Positions 13,601 through 25,993 of a stretch of DNA of 64,000 bases are shown here, piece by piece. The notes under the pieces are model-generated. The model had not been told where the DNA came from. It searched no databases and worked only from the letters and a program-made list of their open reading frames with translations. The stretch covers positions 9,052,001 through 9,116,000 of the forward strand of contig OW051495.1 of assembly GCA_932521035.1 (NCBI GenBank), read 5' to 3'. This stretch comes from Oscheius dolichura (lineage: Eukaryota; Nematoda; Chromadorea; Rhabditida; Rhabditidae). How positions within the stretch are numbered: the first letter of the stretch is position 1; every line of letters begins with the position of its first letter. A program made the position numbers and the translations under genes.

Positions 13601-14093
13601 AAAAAGCATGGCTCTTGAGATCCACAACCCTCATAAAAGAAACCTACCCCAGGTAATCATTAGAAAAACAAATACATCACTGCAAGGTTTTCTGGCTCTT
13701 TCGAGCACAGCTAAACTGTTTCTTTGATGTTGAAGCTGTAAAATTCCATAGATTATGTTCCAAGTCTGTTAATTTCCAGGTAAAATGAAATCAGCCTCCT
13801 GTGTCTTCGGCGTAGGAGACGTTCCAATCATTTTGAAGCGCCCCGAACTGATAGCCCATAAGATCTATCGAAACTACCAGCCAGCTGCTTTAATGTGCCT
13901 GATCAAGGTGCCTCTTATCCTATTCTAGGTCCCACAGCGACAATATTTCCAGGAAATTCGAAAACGAAGCTACAATCCAGTCCAGTTCGACGCGACCAGC
14001 TATAGCGAGATGCCTACAGTGGAACTCCACAATGGGAAGAGTGTCGACGAGATAACACATCCAGATTGGGTTCGAATGAGTTCATTTACTTAG
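10623..14093 (+). CDS. GT14 (core-2/I-branching) glycosyltransferase, paralogue
   Basis: Same family as the divergent minus neighbour. Exons: 10623-10759, 10866-11006, 11051-11159, 11273-11404, 11445-11546, 11585-11710, 11796-11967, 12021-12164, 13780-13907 and 13953-14093, all in phase. The N-terminus has about 27 cytoplasmic residues and a signal anchor (YVWFLVIIWYNY). Family blocks: EEEKFFPLAYGLIVYHD, YQPQNQFCFTVDE, DIPIRTNLEMVRIMKALNGS, MSVALPRAAANFIV, PGSFNAEDILYL, ARYQVWW, SCVFGVGDVPIILKRPELIAH and MPTVELHNG. The eighth intron is 1.6 kb against mostly 40-110 bp elsewhere, and holds an unrelated minus-strand coding-like stretch. AATAAA at about 14176. Catalytic residues were not individually assigned. 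Confidence 0.87.
13249..13462 (-). pseudogene. Orphan coding-like exon nested in GT14 intron
   Basis: On the minus strand, about 70 open codons follow an acceptor-like CAG and end in TAA at 13249-13251. The reading has biased, protein-like composition (IYGQFAGYGS ... PLATVYDPLE ... ISIIPVILLIS). I do not recognise the family. No start codon or upstream exon was found, so it is either the last exon of a small nested gene or a gene fragment. Confidence 0.35.
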
Positions 14094-17000
14094 TCAGATA
14101 GTACATATTTACAGTAATATACAGTGTAATTTATAAAATTACTATTATTATTAGAATACATGACACACGGGTTAAAATAAAGTATCTAGGCACTTGCTGC
14201 ATCCATTTTTTGTTCTCTGTGTACAAAAATACAATAACTACAGACCCTATATACAGTAACCTAGAGTTTTTTCGAGGCTTGGGGTTGCAGTATCTTGTTT
14301 CGGATATTCATGGTCATATAGGCAAGGGCCCGGTGATGGTGTGTTCGGATACGGCGAGGACGTCTGCCAATAACAGACGAGGTGTTCTGTGCCGGGATGT
14401 ATTTGTCGAAAATTCGAGGCAGAAAGCACTGTGTCGGGGAGAAGTAACAATTCCGACTGGAGAGCAGGTTCTTTGCACTGAAAATAGGATATTGCAGTGG
14501 GAAGTTGAAGGCATTGGGGAAAGTTACGACGTAGAGGGGGTTGTCACATGGTATCCCCATATTTCCAAGATATTTTTAAATTGTAGGCTAAGAGAGTAGC
14601 TTATGAGGTCAAGACTGCGGAGTATGGAAATTGTACGCTGTCTATTTTAAGTCTCATTGTGAGGGGGCCATGTACTTTTAGGGAAAATATAATCGGAAGT
14701 ACAGTATGTCGTAATCCCCTCTTTGTCTCCCAAAGGTTACGGTATACTGTACAGTTACGGGGCCCCTATTAAACTTCGGTTTCCAGATCGGGTTAAATTT
14801 AACAACCAAAACTTGCTGGAAGCCCCATCTACAGTACTACCGTATCCCTCATCCTTGTTGCTCCAGCTTACCTATTTTGATTTGTCGTGGCTATCCTATT
14901 AATCAGTCCAGAGAGGACTACTTGAAATTGTATCAGCAGGAAGAAGTAGTGGAGAACAGACGCCATTCGGAAGCTTTTTGGTGCTCTGAAAAACTTTGTT
15001 TAAAGCCTGGTTTTTGCTACCATAAGAAGAATAAAGAGGAGGATGAGCTGGGGGGATAAGAAGAGCTCGGGACGCTCAAAGATATGTGTGGACAACATGA
15101 CATAAAAGTGACACCTCGAACATGTTCTGTTCTCGTTGGTTTCTGGCAAAAGGGGATGGGTGGTGTGGTGACTTCAGGAAGGAGGAGGATCTTCCAGAGG
15201 CTACCTCCAACAAAGTCTACACTGAGCTCCCCCGAGGGGAAATACTCAAATAGGCGGGGCTTCCGGCGGGTCAAAAGAGGAGGCCGCGGGGTGATACAAT
15301 AAATGGGAGACATTTAACCGTGAAGGGGGCGTTCTTAGGGATTAGTCTTTTAATGAAAATCTAATGCCGGTCAGCGGCTGCACAGATAGTGATCAGAGTC
15401 TTCCCTCCCTTCATTTTTACTCTATGGCCTTATATCATGCCAATCATAAGATTAAAGGCAATCATAGGATTAAAAGTGTAGGAGGGATGAAAATAAAGAG
15501 GCGCATGATGTGATATTCTCGGACTCCTTCTTTTAATCTCAAAATGTTCAGTCTACCGTAAAAAGGGGGTTAGAACTATTCGAGAGTGGAGCAAAGAGCC
15601 TAAAGAACCAATTAATCCCACTGGAATCGCACGAGACGAACTTGATCTTGGTTTTCGATGTGAACACACCTTTCCAGGTGGTTTTTACCATAAATATGCA
15701 AATATTCTTAAACCCGATTGAATAGAAATGAAAGAAAGCGAAATTAGTAGAATTACATGACATAGGTTAGTGGTACTGATGAAATTAACCGCCTATTCAT
15801 TTACAGAGGGTAATTGATGTCAATGTTTGCAGGTGACCGTTGAATTCAATTGTAAGGATAAAACGGATTGAAAAGAACTTGTGAAGATGTAATCAGCAGA
15901 CATGGAAAAAAAAGATGTGCGAGAAGATTTTTAGAGGGAGGCTGCAAATGAATGGCAGCGGATAGCGGAAATATCAGTAAACCACGCGGGTGCCCTATCC
16001 CCCGGAGTCGTCAGTTCCTTTTAAGGGGATAGGATGTCCGTGTGATAATCTTGTCTTATCCAGCACAAGATATCTTATCGGAAGAAGCTTATAAGGACAG
16101 CCGCGGAGGCAAAATGCGCTTACGGTAAAAAACGAAAATAGGAAGAAAAGTCAACAATCCGACAATTTTTTACTTGCGCGTCTAAGCGGAATACGGTACT
16201 CTAGGCAAACCAAAATAACAACCTCTGGTACAGGTTTTCATGCTCTTTCTTCTGATAAAAATAAAAATAATAGCAAGACTTAATTTTCCCCTTAACAAAT
16301 TTCCGTATTGAGCTTAAACAAGCTACAGTACTGTATCATTGTGAGAAATTCTCTTGTTCTCGTGACCCAGCCAAATTCCTTATTTTTGGCGGAAACAACA
16401 TCCCATCTGAACATGACTTTCATGTGCATTTGTATTTTCCACAACCGGAATTACGTGGCAATGTCTATGTAGAAGAACTATGGGAAAGGGAAACACCCTT
16501 TGCATCCTACTGTAACCGGGTGGGCGAGAGGGGATTCTTTTCCGGTCCGTCGACATTCTCATGTACTATGCCCGCCGTTTTTCTCTGCGTGCTTTGAACA
16601 GGAAAATAACATCGGATATCCGTCTATCTCTGTCCTTCTCTCCTGACAAAAGCTGGCGAGCGGAAATCAGGCGGTCCATTCAAAAAGAAAGGAAGACAGT
16701 CACGATAACCCCTGTCAGGTGACAAAACCCCTTTTTAGACCCTTCTTTACTCTTTATGTGACTATTCCGAAGCAACTCATCAGCGGGGGGACAGACACCC
16801 GTACACACATCGGACCATTAGCTAAATTTCCTGTAGGTCGGATTATCCGAAGATGTACGAAGACCAGGTGCCAGGCACCAGGCACATATAGATGATGAGT
16901 TGCGATGATAAACAAATTGGGAACGGTAAGAACCAAGAGAAGGTACAAGCTTATACAAACTACAGAAAGGAGAGGGAGATAAATAAACAGGTGCAGATGA

Positions 17001-19184
17001 CTAAAAGAGGATTAGTTGAAAGGTGAGGGCAAAGTGTATGGCCGAGATCAGAAGACATACAAGTTCATTTCAGTAGGAGAAAATGGATACTAATTATCGG
17101 GGATCTTTAGAAACGTTTCTAGACAACCTTTTAAGGTCTGTTTTAGCTGTACCTTTGTCGTGTAGCCCTCAGTGAGCAGAAGTGGGACAAGGGGATGAGG
17201 GGTCACAAGAGGATGAAGGTAAGTGGGGATCGTAGTCCAGTAACGAAATTTCTCATCCTCTTTATTTGAAAACAAGATCGCATTCTTAGAAAACATTTCA
17301 GCCAACATAGGAATCGCATTAGGAAGCTCTATGAATCACACAGTTCGTTTCGAGAACCAAATTTCCATCGTGTTGGCAAGAAAGTTACCAATACGAAGTC
17401 AAGCATGAACATTTGCTGTTTAGCTGGACTTCCCATGCCTTTCTGTTCTACTGTACTGTCAACTTATTTAATAATAGGAGTGTCATAACATGTGGGAGAC
17501 GTTTTTGTAAGGATTTCTTAGATACTGCTACCCATGGAAAAGGGGTTCTCGGTATTGAGGACCAGGGAGGTGATAAAAACTATGTGATGGTTACTATTTT
17601 ATGGGATTCTGCAGGGCAAGCTTGAGGTTTGCGTCTACCCTTTCCTGTCTACAATGAGAGATGGGAATATGGTCAACAAATTATCCCAAAAATAACCATA
17701 GACTGTGGGAAGCGCCCTCCGAATGTCCCCTATGAGAACCACGGCTGTTTTGAGGCTGGCTGACGTCTGCCAGCCCCACTTTGCAGACTTTTTATATAAG
17801 ATAGACTAGAGTTTGATCCACCTGGACCTCCAATCCTTACGTAAGGTTTCCTAATATGATGTACGTTTTTGGCATCATGATAAAGGCTAAATTCTGCTGC
17901 TCTTGAAGAATTGGCAGCAGTGATCTATCTGCTCAGAAAGAATCACAAAACTGCATCAAATCCGTCCCAGGCCACCACTGGCCCATCTATCTACGTAAAA
18001 TTCACCAGATTCTGTCTCTTCTCGCTTCAAGATCACGGATAAAATCAAATTTCCTGAGAGGATATCCGTTTTCTCCTACGTTCTATCCATTTTTATACCA
18101 GGGGAGGTGTTTCCAGCGATCAGGGAGCAAATATAAAGTGTTTATTAAATACCTCACCAGCTGTGTGACTAAAATGGCTACATCGTTAAATTTATTGTAT
18201 TTATTAATAATCGTATAAGTGCGTTGATTGAGGGGGTTGCGTTCAAATTAGATACAAAAGAAGACGATGAATAAAAAAAGATCGAAAGAAGGCGAATAAC
18301 AGCACTCCGTTGAAAGGAGGTTAATTAAGCGTGAAGTCATGAGCGGGTGGTACTCTTGGACTCCTTTTTCCCTCTTTCCCGCTTCTTTTTTTTTGCCAGG
18401 GGAATTCAAAAAAGAGCGGAGGCGAAGGGGATTACCCAGACGGATTACTCATTTATTCTTTTGATAAGGAGAGGGGCAATGGTCGCCTGATACTGTGAAT
18501 AATCCTCTTCGCTTTTCTATAGAAGTGGTTCGAGCACTCTGGGATGAAAGGGATAAGAGAGTTCGAGGAATAAAGACACTTGATTACTTGCACAGGATAC
18601 ATCAGCTACAGTATGAGTTGGGTAATGATAAACATGACTAATGGTGTCTGGCTTCAGTCAGTCGTTTAGCAGCCGTTGCAGGGAATTCATCAGACAGTTT
18701 GGAGATAATTCCATGCTTATTACGAGAGAAGACAGGTACTCGAATAAAATGACGAAAACTTCAAGATGTGGACATTCTACCGGATCAAAACGGTGGAAGA
18801 ACGCATAAACTTCAGAGAGCTCTCCACTCCAAACAGAACGAACGAACAGCGAATCTCCTGCGGTTTGGCGCTGAGATTTTGGCAGCCAGGAGGCTTGTTG
18901 TGGTCTCTCTGTGGATCCTTTTCAGGAGTTAGCCGTTTCCCAACGGAACTGTCAGAGGGATCCACGGTCGCAGGAGTAGCAGTAGCAAATTAGGTTTCTA
19001 GTTTTATCTCTCAATAATATCAAGAGCAGTGAAATGGGTCATTAAACAAAATAAGTCATTAACTCTAGTCTTTTCCCGTATCTTTCAAATTTTCGGCCTA
19101 TGGTCAACTCTTTTATCAGGAGACAGCCCAATTCACCATAGAACATAGCAGAACCACCATCTTCCGCTCGTAGGAACGGTCACA
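14094..19184. other. Gene-poor interval, about 5 kb
   Basis: No multi-exon model with family support on either strand. Short open frames at 14210-14599, 15017-15313 and 17413-17625 lack signal peptides, domains or splice-consistent neighbours. Several short TACAGTA/TACTGTA-type motifs occur, for example near 14740-14760, but they recur elsewhere in the window. It may hold regulatory DNA for the UGT or unrecognised RNA genes. Confidence 0.5.
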
Positions 19185-21484
19185 ATGCAATTTTTCTACC
19201 TACTACTGACCATCTTACCCAGTACTCTTACACTAAATATAGCCATCTACCTCAATCTTCTTGGAAAGAGTCATCTGACGTTTGTGTCTTCGTTGGTAGA
19301 TATCCTGAACGAACGCGGTCACAATGTGGTAAGAAGCGTTGTATTCAAGGTTACATATCGTTACAGGATCTCATCTTCGCCCGGTTGAACACTGCTTTCG
19401 ATTACAAAAACGTCACAAGAGCTAGGAGGGTCATAGCATTTGAATTCAACGGTACCAGTCCCTGGGGAGCTGCCAAACACCTGTCTGATCCTTTCGAGGA
19501 AGCGGTCCTCTTCAATTTGCGCCGGTTCTATGAAATCAATACGGCTCTTTGTCGAGGTGAGTGTCCAATTTTTGGCCTTCCTATGACGAAAGCTGTCTTC
19601 GCTGCCACTCTAAAACTACTTTTTCTACCTCCCTGCCAGCTGATAAGTCCTCTTCTTTCGATGAATTTCTTGGCTATCAGCTCGTTTTCCATCAAGTAGA
19701 GTCCGCTGTCCAGTTGGTAAGCAAGAATTGGGGGGAAACTGTAAAAAATCATTTAAAAATCCACTGTAAAACAACCGAAAACGGAACCAGGAAGTTCGAT
19801 TTTCGGTTAGCAAGCTGATTAATTCCCGTTTGTACTTTTTATCTGACAAGAGACCGTAAAACTGATAAAAAGGGCAACTCGCAAAATCGGAGATCTATTT
19901 CAGTTGGTCTGGAATCGAGCGAGACGGTGAAGTTTTTGAAAGAAGGGAAATATGACGTGATGTTGGTGTCTCAATATGAATACTGTGGAATGATATTGGC
20001 CAGAGCTGCTGGTATTGAATCGATCATTGGATACACGTCGACTAATATCCTTCCAACGCAATCCATCTCTACCGGACTGCCTAATTCCCCTAATTGGATC
20101 ACTAGTCAGTTTATACCGGATTACTGTAGTTACTTGAATAAATTCAGGTAATTTGGACAGTGATAAAGGCTCTTTGACCATTCTTGGCCGCTTGAAAAGG
20201 CTTTACAGATGGACAGATTTCCTCTTCGCTCGAACGGGTCTCGCTGACTCACAGACTGCACTTGCCCGTAAATTCTTCGGAACCAGTTTCCCTGATGTTA
20301 AAGAGCTCGAGAGGAACTTGGACCTGATTTTTGTGAACTCCAATGAAATTATCGAGATGCCAAGGGTTTTAACCACGAAAATTGTCTATATTGGAGGAGT
20401 GGGCAATTCAAACGCGGGACGAGTGAATAAGGAATGGGATAACTTGCTCAATTTGTCCAGCAGAGGAACTATTTTGATTTCTTTTGGAACACAGGTTTGT
20501 TTTCCTGTTCCATGGTTCATTTTGGCGGACTTTGAACGGTTCGGGAACGGAAAACAGTTTTCTTTCTCGATAACAATGCCAAAATAGCTGCTAGGGGTTG
20601 TTCCAAATTGTTTTTGAGGGTCTAAAATGGTCCTGAATCGCTTCTAGTCGGGTAATTTCTTACTTTTTAGGTTCCTTCTCATATAATTCCCAAAAGAGTG
20701 AAGGATGCTGTTATCTACACCGCCAAGCAGCTCAAACGCTATAATTTCATCTTCAAATACGAAATTCAACCAACTGATGGCAATATCTGGGAAAATATCC
20801 CAAATCTCTTCTTAACGAACTGGACTCCCCAGAAAGACCTTCTTTGTAAACCGATGCCTTGTTTGAAATTATCAAAAAAAAAATTCAGTTGATGGTCGAA
20901 TTTCGGCTTACGTCTCCCACATGGGGTTGAATTCATTCCTAGAGTCGTCACAAGCCGGTGTACCAATGATTTCTATTCCGCTCTTCGTCGATCAGGGTCA
21001 TAATGCCCGATGTGGTAAGCAAATCCCGTGAAAGAGGGTTATTATCATGCTTTCTTGCAGCAAAGAAGCTTGGAACTGGAGTGGTACTGGAGAAAGCGAC
21101 GTTTACGGGGGTAGAGCTGAAAGAGGCCGTGGAGAAGATCCTGACTGATGGAAGGTGAGGTCATTAATGAGTACTGTAAAGCTATTTTTCAGCTTCAAAC
21201 TGAAGGCCACCAGTATTGCCCAGATGCTCAAAAGCCAGCCGAATTCCATGAAACAGCGATTTATTGAATGGACGGAGTTTGTAGCGACCCATAAGAAACT
21301 ACACGAGGTGTATTGTCCCTTTTCAATTTCTCCAAAATACAATTCCTAGGTCTTCAACTTGCCAGAAGCAGAAGCCACCTGGTTCAGCTATTATTGCTTT
21401 GATCTGGCCCTTATCATTCTTGCTATCTTTTCGACGGATCTCTACATTAGCTACAAGGTTTTACCGATTCTGCCTTTCAAATAA
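19185..21484 (+). CDS. UDP-glucuronosyltransferase (frame lesions)
   Basis: Type I ER membrane enzyme that conjugates UDP-sugars to small lipophilic molecules. Seen in order: signal peptide (MQFFYLLLTILPSTLT), the KSHLTFVSSLVDILNERGHNV start of the mature enzyme, the substrate-side half, then the donor-sugar signature region (NWTPQKDLL ... YVSHMGLNSFLES ... PLFVDQGHNAR), a C-terminal helix with a membrane segment (ALIILAIFSTDLYISYKVL), and TAA at 21482-21484. Two problems are visible. The exon ending at about 19715 (CAG TTG, phase 0) does not join in frame with the next clear exon after the acceptor at about 19901. At 20147-20159 a 13-nt GT...AG stretch breaks the frame; removing it restores a family-typical NKFSDKGS. 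The C-terminal half is intact in phase. Either a recently disabled gene or one with assembly errors. Confidence 0.8.
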
Positions 21485-21539
21485 ACAGAAGGACGCTGTC
21501 ACAGATAATTGTGTTTTTGTAAATAAAGAGGAGGTTATT

Positions 21540-22283
21540 TCATTTTAGTTCCTGGTCCTGGTCACGTTCAAAATAGTCCTTATCTCGGTAGTAGTCCGCT
21601 GCACTGGTGTAAACCACTACCATCCTAAATAATACAAGATAATGGGGTGACGAAGGAGAGAGGGAAAATAGACTAACCAAATATAGACGGTGGCTGTGAA
21701 GAAGGCAATGACAGTGAGGATGAGGGGCCAGAGAGGACCCAAATGAGTTTCGAGAGCGGGTAAGCTGGAAAGAACGTCGGTATAGATTATTTGAGAGCGT
21801 CTCATACTTGATAAGAACTTCCCCGACGGCGTTCGTCGCTTTCAAACCTAGACACATGAAGAGAATCAAAATTACGGAAACAGTAACCAGTACTTTGGAC
21901 AATATCTGAACAGTTTCAAGGGCATATAACCTCAAGCCCTCTTATTCTTGTGCATACCTGAGCGAAGATAATTTTGGGCTGCAAATAACGGTCACAGTTT
22001 CGATAGTATCCAACAATCAGTAAGATCGAAGTAGATAAAGAGGAAAAGAGCATGGCCCCCATGAAGAAAGCCAACCACAAAGGGAAAGCCTCCTTCTGGT
22101 AATCTAGGCTTTACTAATTACAATGTTACGCTATAACATACTGTAAAATATAAACGAGAAGATAGACCAGAAGGTAGTTTCAATTAGACTACAAATAACA
22201 GACGCAACAGAATAATGCAAGAGATTCAATGTCGCCGGGCCATAATAGTGGGGATGGGTCGGAGAGAAGAGTTGATGCGACAT
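21540..22283 (-). CDS. Small four-transmembrane protein
   Basis: Minus-strand gene from ATG at 22283 to TGA at 21540-21542, about five short exons separated by 38-60 bp introns. Four hydrophobic segments can be read: around SVASVICSLIETTFWSIFSF, LAFFMGAMLFSSLSTSILLI, VLVTVSVILILFMCLGL and PLILTVIAFFTATVYIW. The tail is acidic and charged (YYRDKDYFERDQDQELK). No signal peptide is needed because TM1 starts near residue 20. The topology resembles LAPTM-like or MARVEL-like nematode 4-TM proteins, but no defining motif was identified. It lies 200 bp downstream of, and on the same strand as, the Cys-loop receptor. Confidence 0.65.
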
Positions 22284-22485
22284 GGACAGCGAAGGGAAAT
22301 GTGAAGCTGACGGCAAGCCGCGCCTCGTTTTCTTTTCAGAGAGATAAAAACGCGGGCCTTTCCGTGTCTAACTGGCTGCCAAGGATTCGACCAGGTAATC
22401 CCGTCAAGATCAATGATGTGTATCGCTTTGATGGGACAAAACGTGGGATTTTGTTGCCATTTGGAGTAGAATAGAATAAATTCAT

Positions 22486-24866
22486 TTACAAAGCTCTTCT
22501 CGCCAACCAAAATAGAATAAAATAAAGTAAAGAGCAGACAATAAATATCACAGGGCAGAGTGCTCTTCCAGCTATTTGTATCCTCAACGCAGTCAACGAG
22601 GCAGAGTCGGCCTTTTTCTTGAACACAGTTCCAACTATATCGGAATAACTATTCAATTGAGCCTCAAATTATTTGGTTTCTTATTAGAATATCTTTAAAC
22701 TCACTTGCTCAGTATCCTTGTCGTACAGCAGCTCTTTATTAGCTTTCTTCTGATATCTCAATTGACTATCTTTCCTGACGCTGGGAGAGTTTGTCATTAA
22801 ACTTCTGTATTTTGAATTTGCTGACTCGGAAAAGTTTATAAGGAACAGCTGAATGTTTAAAGTGGAATAAGGAGGAAAATAACTTACAAATAGAACCACA
22901 ATCATTAAATTTAGAGCAATAATAAGGGCCCAGATATCGGCGGGAGAAAGAACATACGGAAGGGGAAAGGCATTGAGATAGTTGAGGATCTGGAAACGGA
23001 TTTCTATTGAAATAAACGATCAGTTTAAAGGACTGACGGGAATGAAACCGAGTGTTACACCTTGTGCAATCGTTTCCGGACTTATTGGGGGATTCTTTGG
23101 CATGAAGTGCCCCGACGGGCTCTCTTGGATAAAAATAAGGCTAAACTCACCACTATAACTTCCAAAATCACAGAAGAGAAGAATATCAGATACTGCGTGT
23201 TCACGTTATCCTTCTTGAGGTAGAAAACAATCCAAGAAAGCATGATAATAAGAGTAGTGGGTATATAATAACGAAATATAGAGACGTGCAGAGGCCGCAC
23301 CGCAATAATAATCAACTGAAGGCAGCCATGGACCTCACTGGTATAAATGGCAGCATCAGCCGAGGGTAGAGATCGTCTATGAGAGCAATGGGTCAATCTG
23401 ACCTGGAAGAAAAAAAAAAGTAAAAAACCAACTAAAGATAAACTGACCGGCTTGAGGTAGAAACTGTCGATTCCTTCAACGAGGGGAACATCTCTCGAAG
23501 CCCAACGGATGTCAAGTTCATCTTTTGATTTATCTGTAAAACATGGAGTGTCAAAAATGGAGGAAAAGGCTGTTTTCAGCCAGATTTGAATTTAAATTAC
23601 GGTAAAAGGTAAAATTGGAAGTAAATGCGCTGTTAAATTATCCACAAGGTCTGACAAAAGCTTGGACCAAATGCTTGGACCCCCTGCGGCTTTTTGGAAA
23701 TTGCGTTTGAACGTTAAAACGATGCGCAAAATTCCCGAAGATCACTTTTGCGGTTGCTCACCACCCCCACGGGCACTTCCGGGTATTCCATTACATCGTC
23801 TGCCGGATCTTATAAACAATCTTTTTTTTAGGTAGAACCCTAACCGATCCTTTAGGGTAGGGCGTTTGATTAGAAAACGTTACCTGCAACAATTTTGAAG
23901 CTGCAGGAGTACTGGTCAAAGGGGTAGTTTCTGTCCGTAATACAGGGAATCTCCAGCCGGTACCTGAAAAAGGCAGTCATTTATCAGCTACTGTTGTCTT
24001 TGTGGTTATTTTCCCCCAATTTTCTTCTTCTTTGCGTCTACTACGCGTTCATGAACATCACTCAATCAAACCGACACCGCCGTTTGTCGGCTTCGCTGTA
24101 ACATCTGGGCAGAACCTCTCACATCATGAATAATGGTTATTATCCCCTCTTCCGCCTCCCCCAGGCTATAAAATTCAACGGGAGGATAAAATGACAAGAA
24201 GAGAAAGGGAACAGAACAAGGAACTAACACTCTGCGTACTCCAACAATATTATGATTGTTGTCTCTCACGCGGGCCACCTCAATCTTCCCAACGACTTCC
24301 GAATATTCCGCCAGAATGGAGATGTCATCAAAATTGGGCAGTGCAGTCCGATCAGAAAGAATGGCCAATGCACTTTCTTGAACGTTGGCCCCGAACTTTC
24401 CCTGCTCCAATTCGACTTCGAGGGTCAGGCTCTGGAACGATAAATATGGTATTGGGTTACTGTAATAAGGAAAAGGATCAGATTTTAGGACTTTTCGGAA
24501 CCTGAAGGCATGTGACTCGTTTCCAAAAGAAATGCCAGGCATTTTCGGGATGTTCTCTAATTTTTCTCTTGTTCAGCAAAAGATTACTGTACAAAACTCA
24601 ATCTTGCCGTGTGGATCCTGTAGCGGAGGCACTCTTCGAACTTTAAAGGAAAAATTTCTATAAAAACTATAAAAACGGGGGGAGAGGGGTCGGGATTTGG
24701 TTGGCTGGTTTACTACCGGCCTATGTTTCCAACCTCTTACCTTTTCCTTGACATCTATTCCGACTATCCTTTCGATAGAAATTTTATGATCCACTAGAAA
24801 TGTGTCCGCGAGGGTTTCCTTTAAATAGACTAGAAATAGAAAGACAAATAATGGAACCAGCTGCAT
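22486..24866 (-). CDS. Cys-loop ligand-gated ion channel subunit, divergent
   Basis: Start at 24866 gives a signal peptide (MQLVPLFVFLFLVYLKETLA). The extracellular part ends in a Cys-loop, read as a Cys pair bracketing NYPFD, with only 12 residues between the cysteines. After the DIRW strand and the HGCLQLI strand come M1 (YYIPTTLIIMLSWIVFYL), a short polar M2-like segment (NTQYLIFFSSVILEVIV), M3 (SPADIWALIIALNLMIVVLF), a basic cytoplasmic loop, and M4 (CPVIFIVCSLLYFILFWLA) just before TAA at 22486-22488. M3 and M4 layout and the IPTTLI motif mark the pentameric receptor superfamily. The 5' exons between 24741 and 24440 are the least certain. Ligand and ion selectivity cannot be deduced; M2 has no PAR motif. 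Confidence 0.75.
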
Positions 24867-25993
24867 CTGGAAGAAGTAAAGAGATCTCTGACGTCTGTAC
24901 TTTTTACTCCCCGCGATGTGCCTGGAAGATATAAAAATAGCGAGTAACACACATGGGAAGTGCGGTTTTAAAAAAAGGGGAGAGGATACGTTTACGAGAG
25001 AGAGAAAGGCGAGAGAGGAAGTCATGCAAAAAGAGCTCTTACAAATTACCCAAAATACGTCAGAGGGAAGGGCGGCTCCAACACCAGTGCAAAGCACCGC
25101 GGGGTTGTTAAAACAACCACGGGGCTCACATGCGGCTGCTGCTGTTGAGTAGAGAGAGAAAAAAAAATAGTATATGTTCAGTTTTTTACCCTGCTGAGAG
25201 GATATATCGAGGACCCGTTTAAGGCTAGGCATTAATAATTCTAAATGATGCGTCTGATGGCTTTGACAGAGCGGGTTAACTATTACTGGACTCGAATATT
25301 TGATGAAAATGTACTGAACCATTTCTTTTCATCCTTTTTATCTCTATCATCGTCTACAAAAAAAATGACTTCAAGCCTCTAAACCAGACTAGAGCTCCCG
25401 AAGCGATAATGTCAAAATGTTTGAAATGGGGACATCAGCCAGGGAATGAAGCACATTTTACACGACTTTATGATCTAGTTTTTCCAGGTGAGGAGTTCCA
25501 TGGAGAGGATTGTACAGTACAGTATCCCTTGGAGTATTATCCTACCCTGGAGTGGGTCTCCACTGCAGGGAGTGCGCTCTATATATCAAATGAAGCGTTT
25601 CTCCTAATTCAGAATTAATTAGGCTAATTCTATAAACGTTTCATGGAGAAATGGTAGGCAGTAATAGCGAACGGGATTCTTAAGGAATTCCAACAAAACG
25701 TGTAAAAATATATAGGGAAAAAACAGACATGAAGGCTCTGAAAGTTGAATTTTTAGACTAGAAATTCTCATTCAATTTCTATCTTTATCTCTCTCTCTGC
25801 TGAATTTGAACAACAAAGCTCAAAGTTGTGACGCGCTCTTTTATTCATATGTTTAGTTGTTCACCCACCCGGGAGGCGAGAACGGCTAAACAGGTGAGGC
25901 AGCCCCGCGAAATTAGAGCTAATTTTTGAGGCGCCGCACGAGGAAGAAAAGAGAGTTCCTTTTGGGTTCGCCTTTCCCGGAAAAGGACGCCAA
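24867..25993. other. Intergenic between divergent genes
   Basis: Upstream of both the receptor (-) and the Thr-rich gene (+). An open frame at 25409-25618 (+) lacks supporting features. No motif assigned. Confidence 0.4.

Noticed and set aside
15017..15313. Overlapping plus and minus frames in the gene-poor interval
   Set aside because: Low-complexity Ser/Pro or basic composition, no splice partners, no signal peptide.
24066..25322. Long minus-strand open frames upstream of and over the receptor's first exons
   Set aside because: Only the parts bounded by splice signals and matching the receptor layout were kept; the start at 24866 has a signal peptide, while the frame from 25322 has none.
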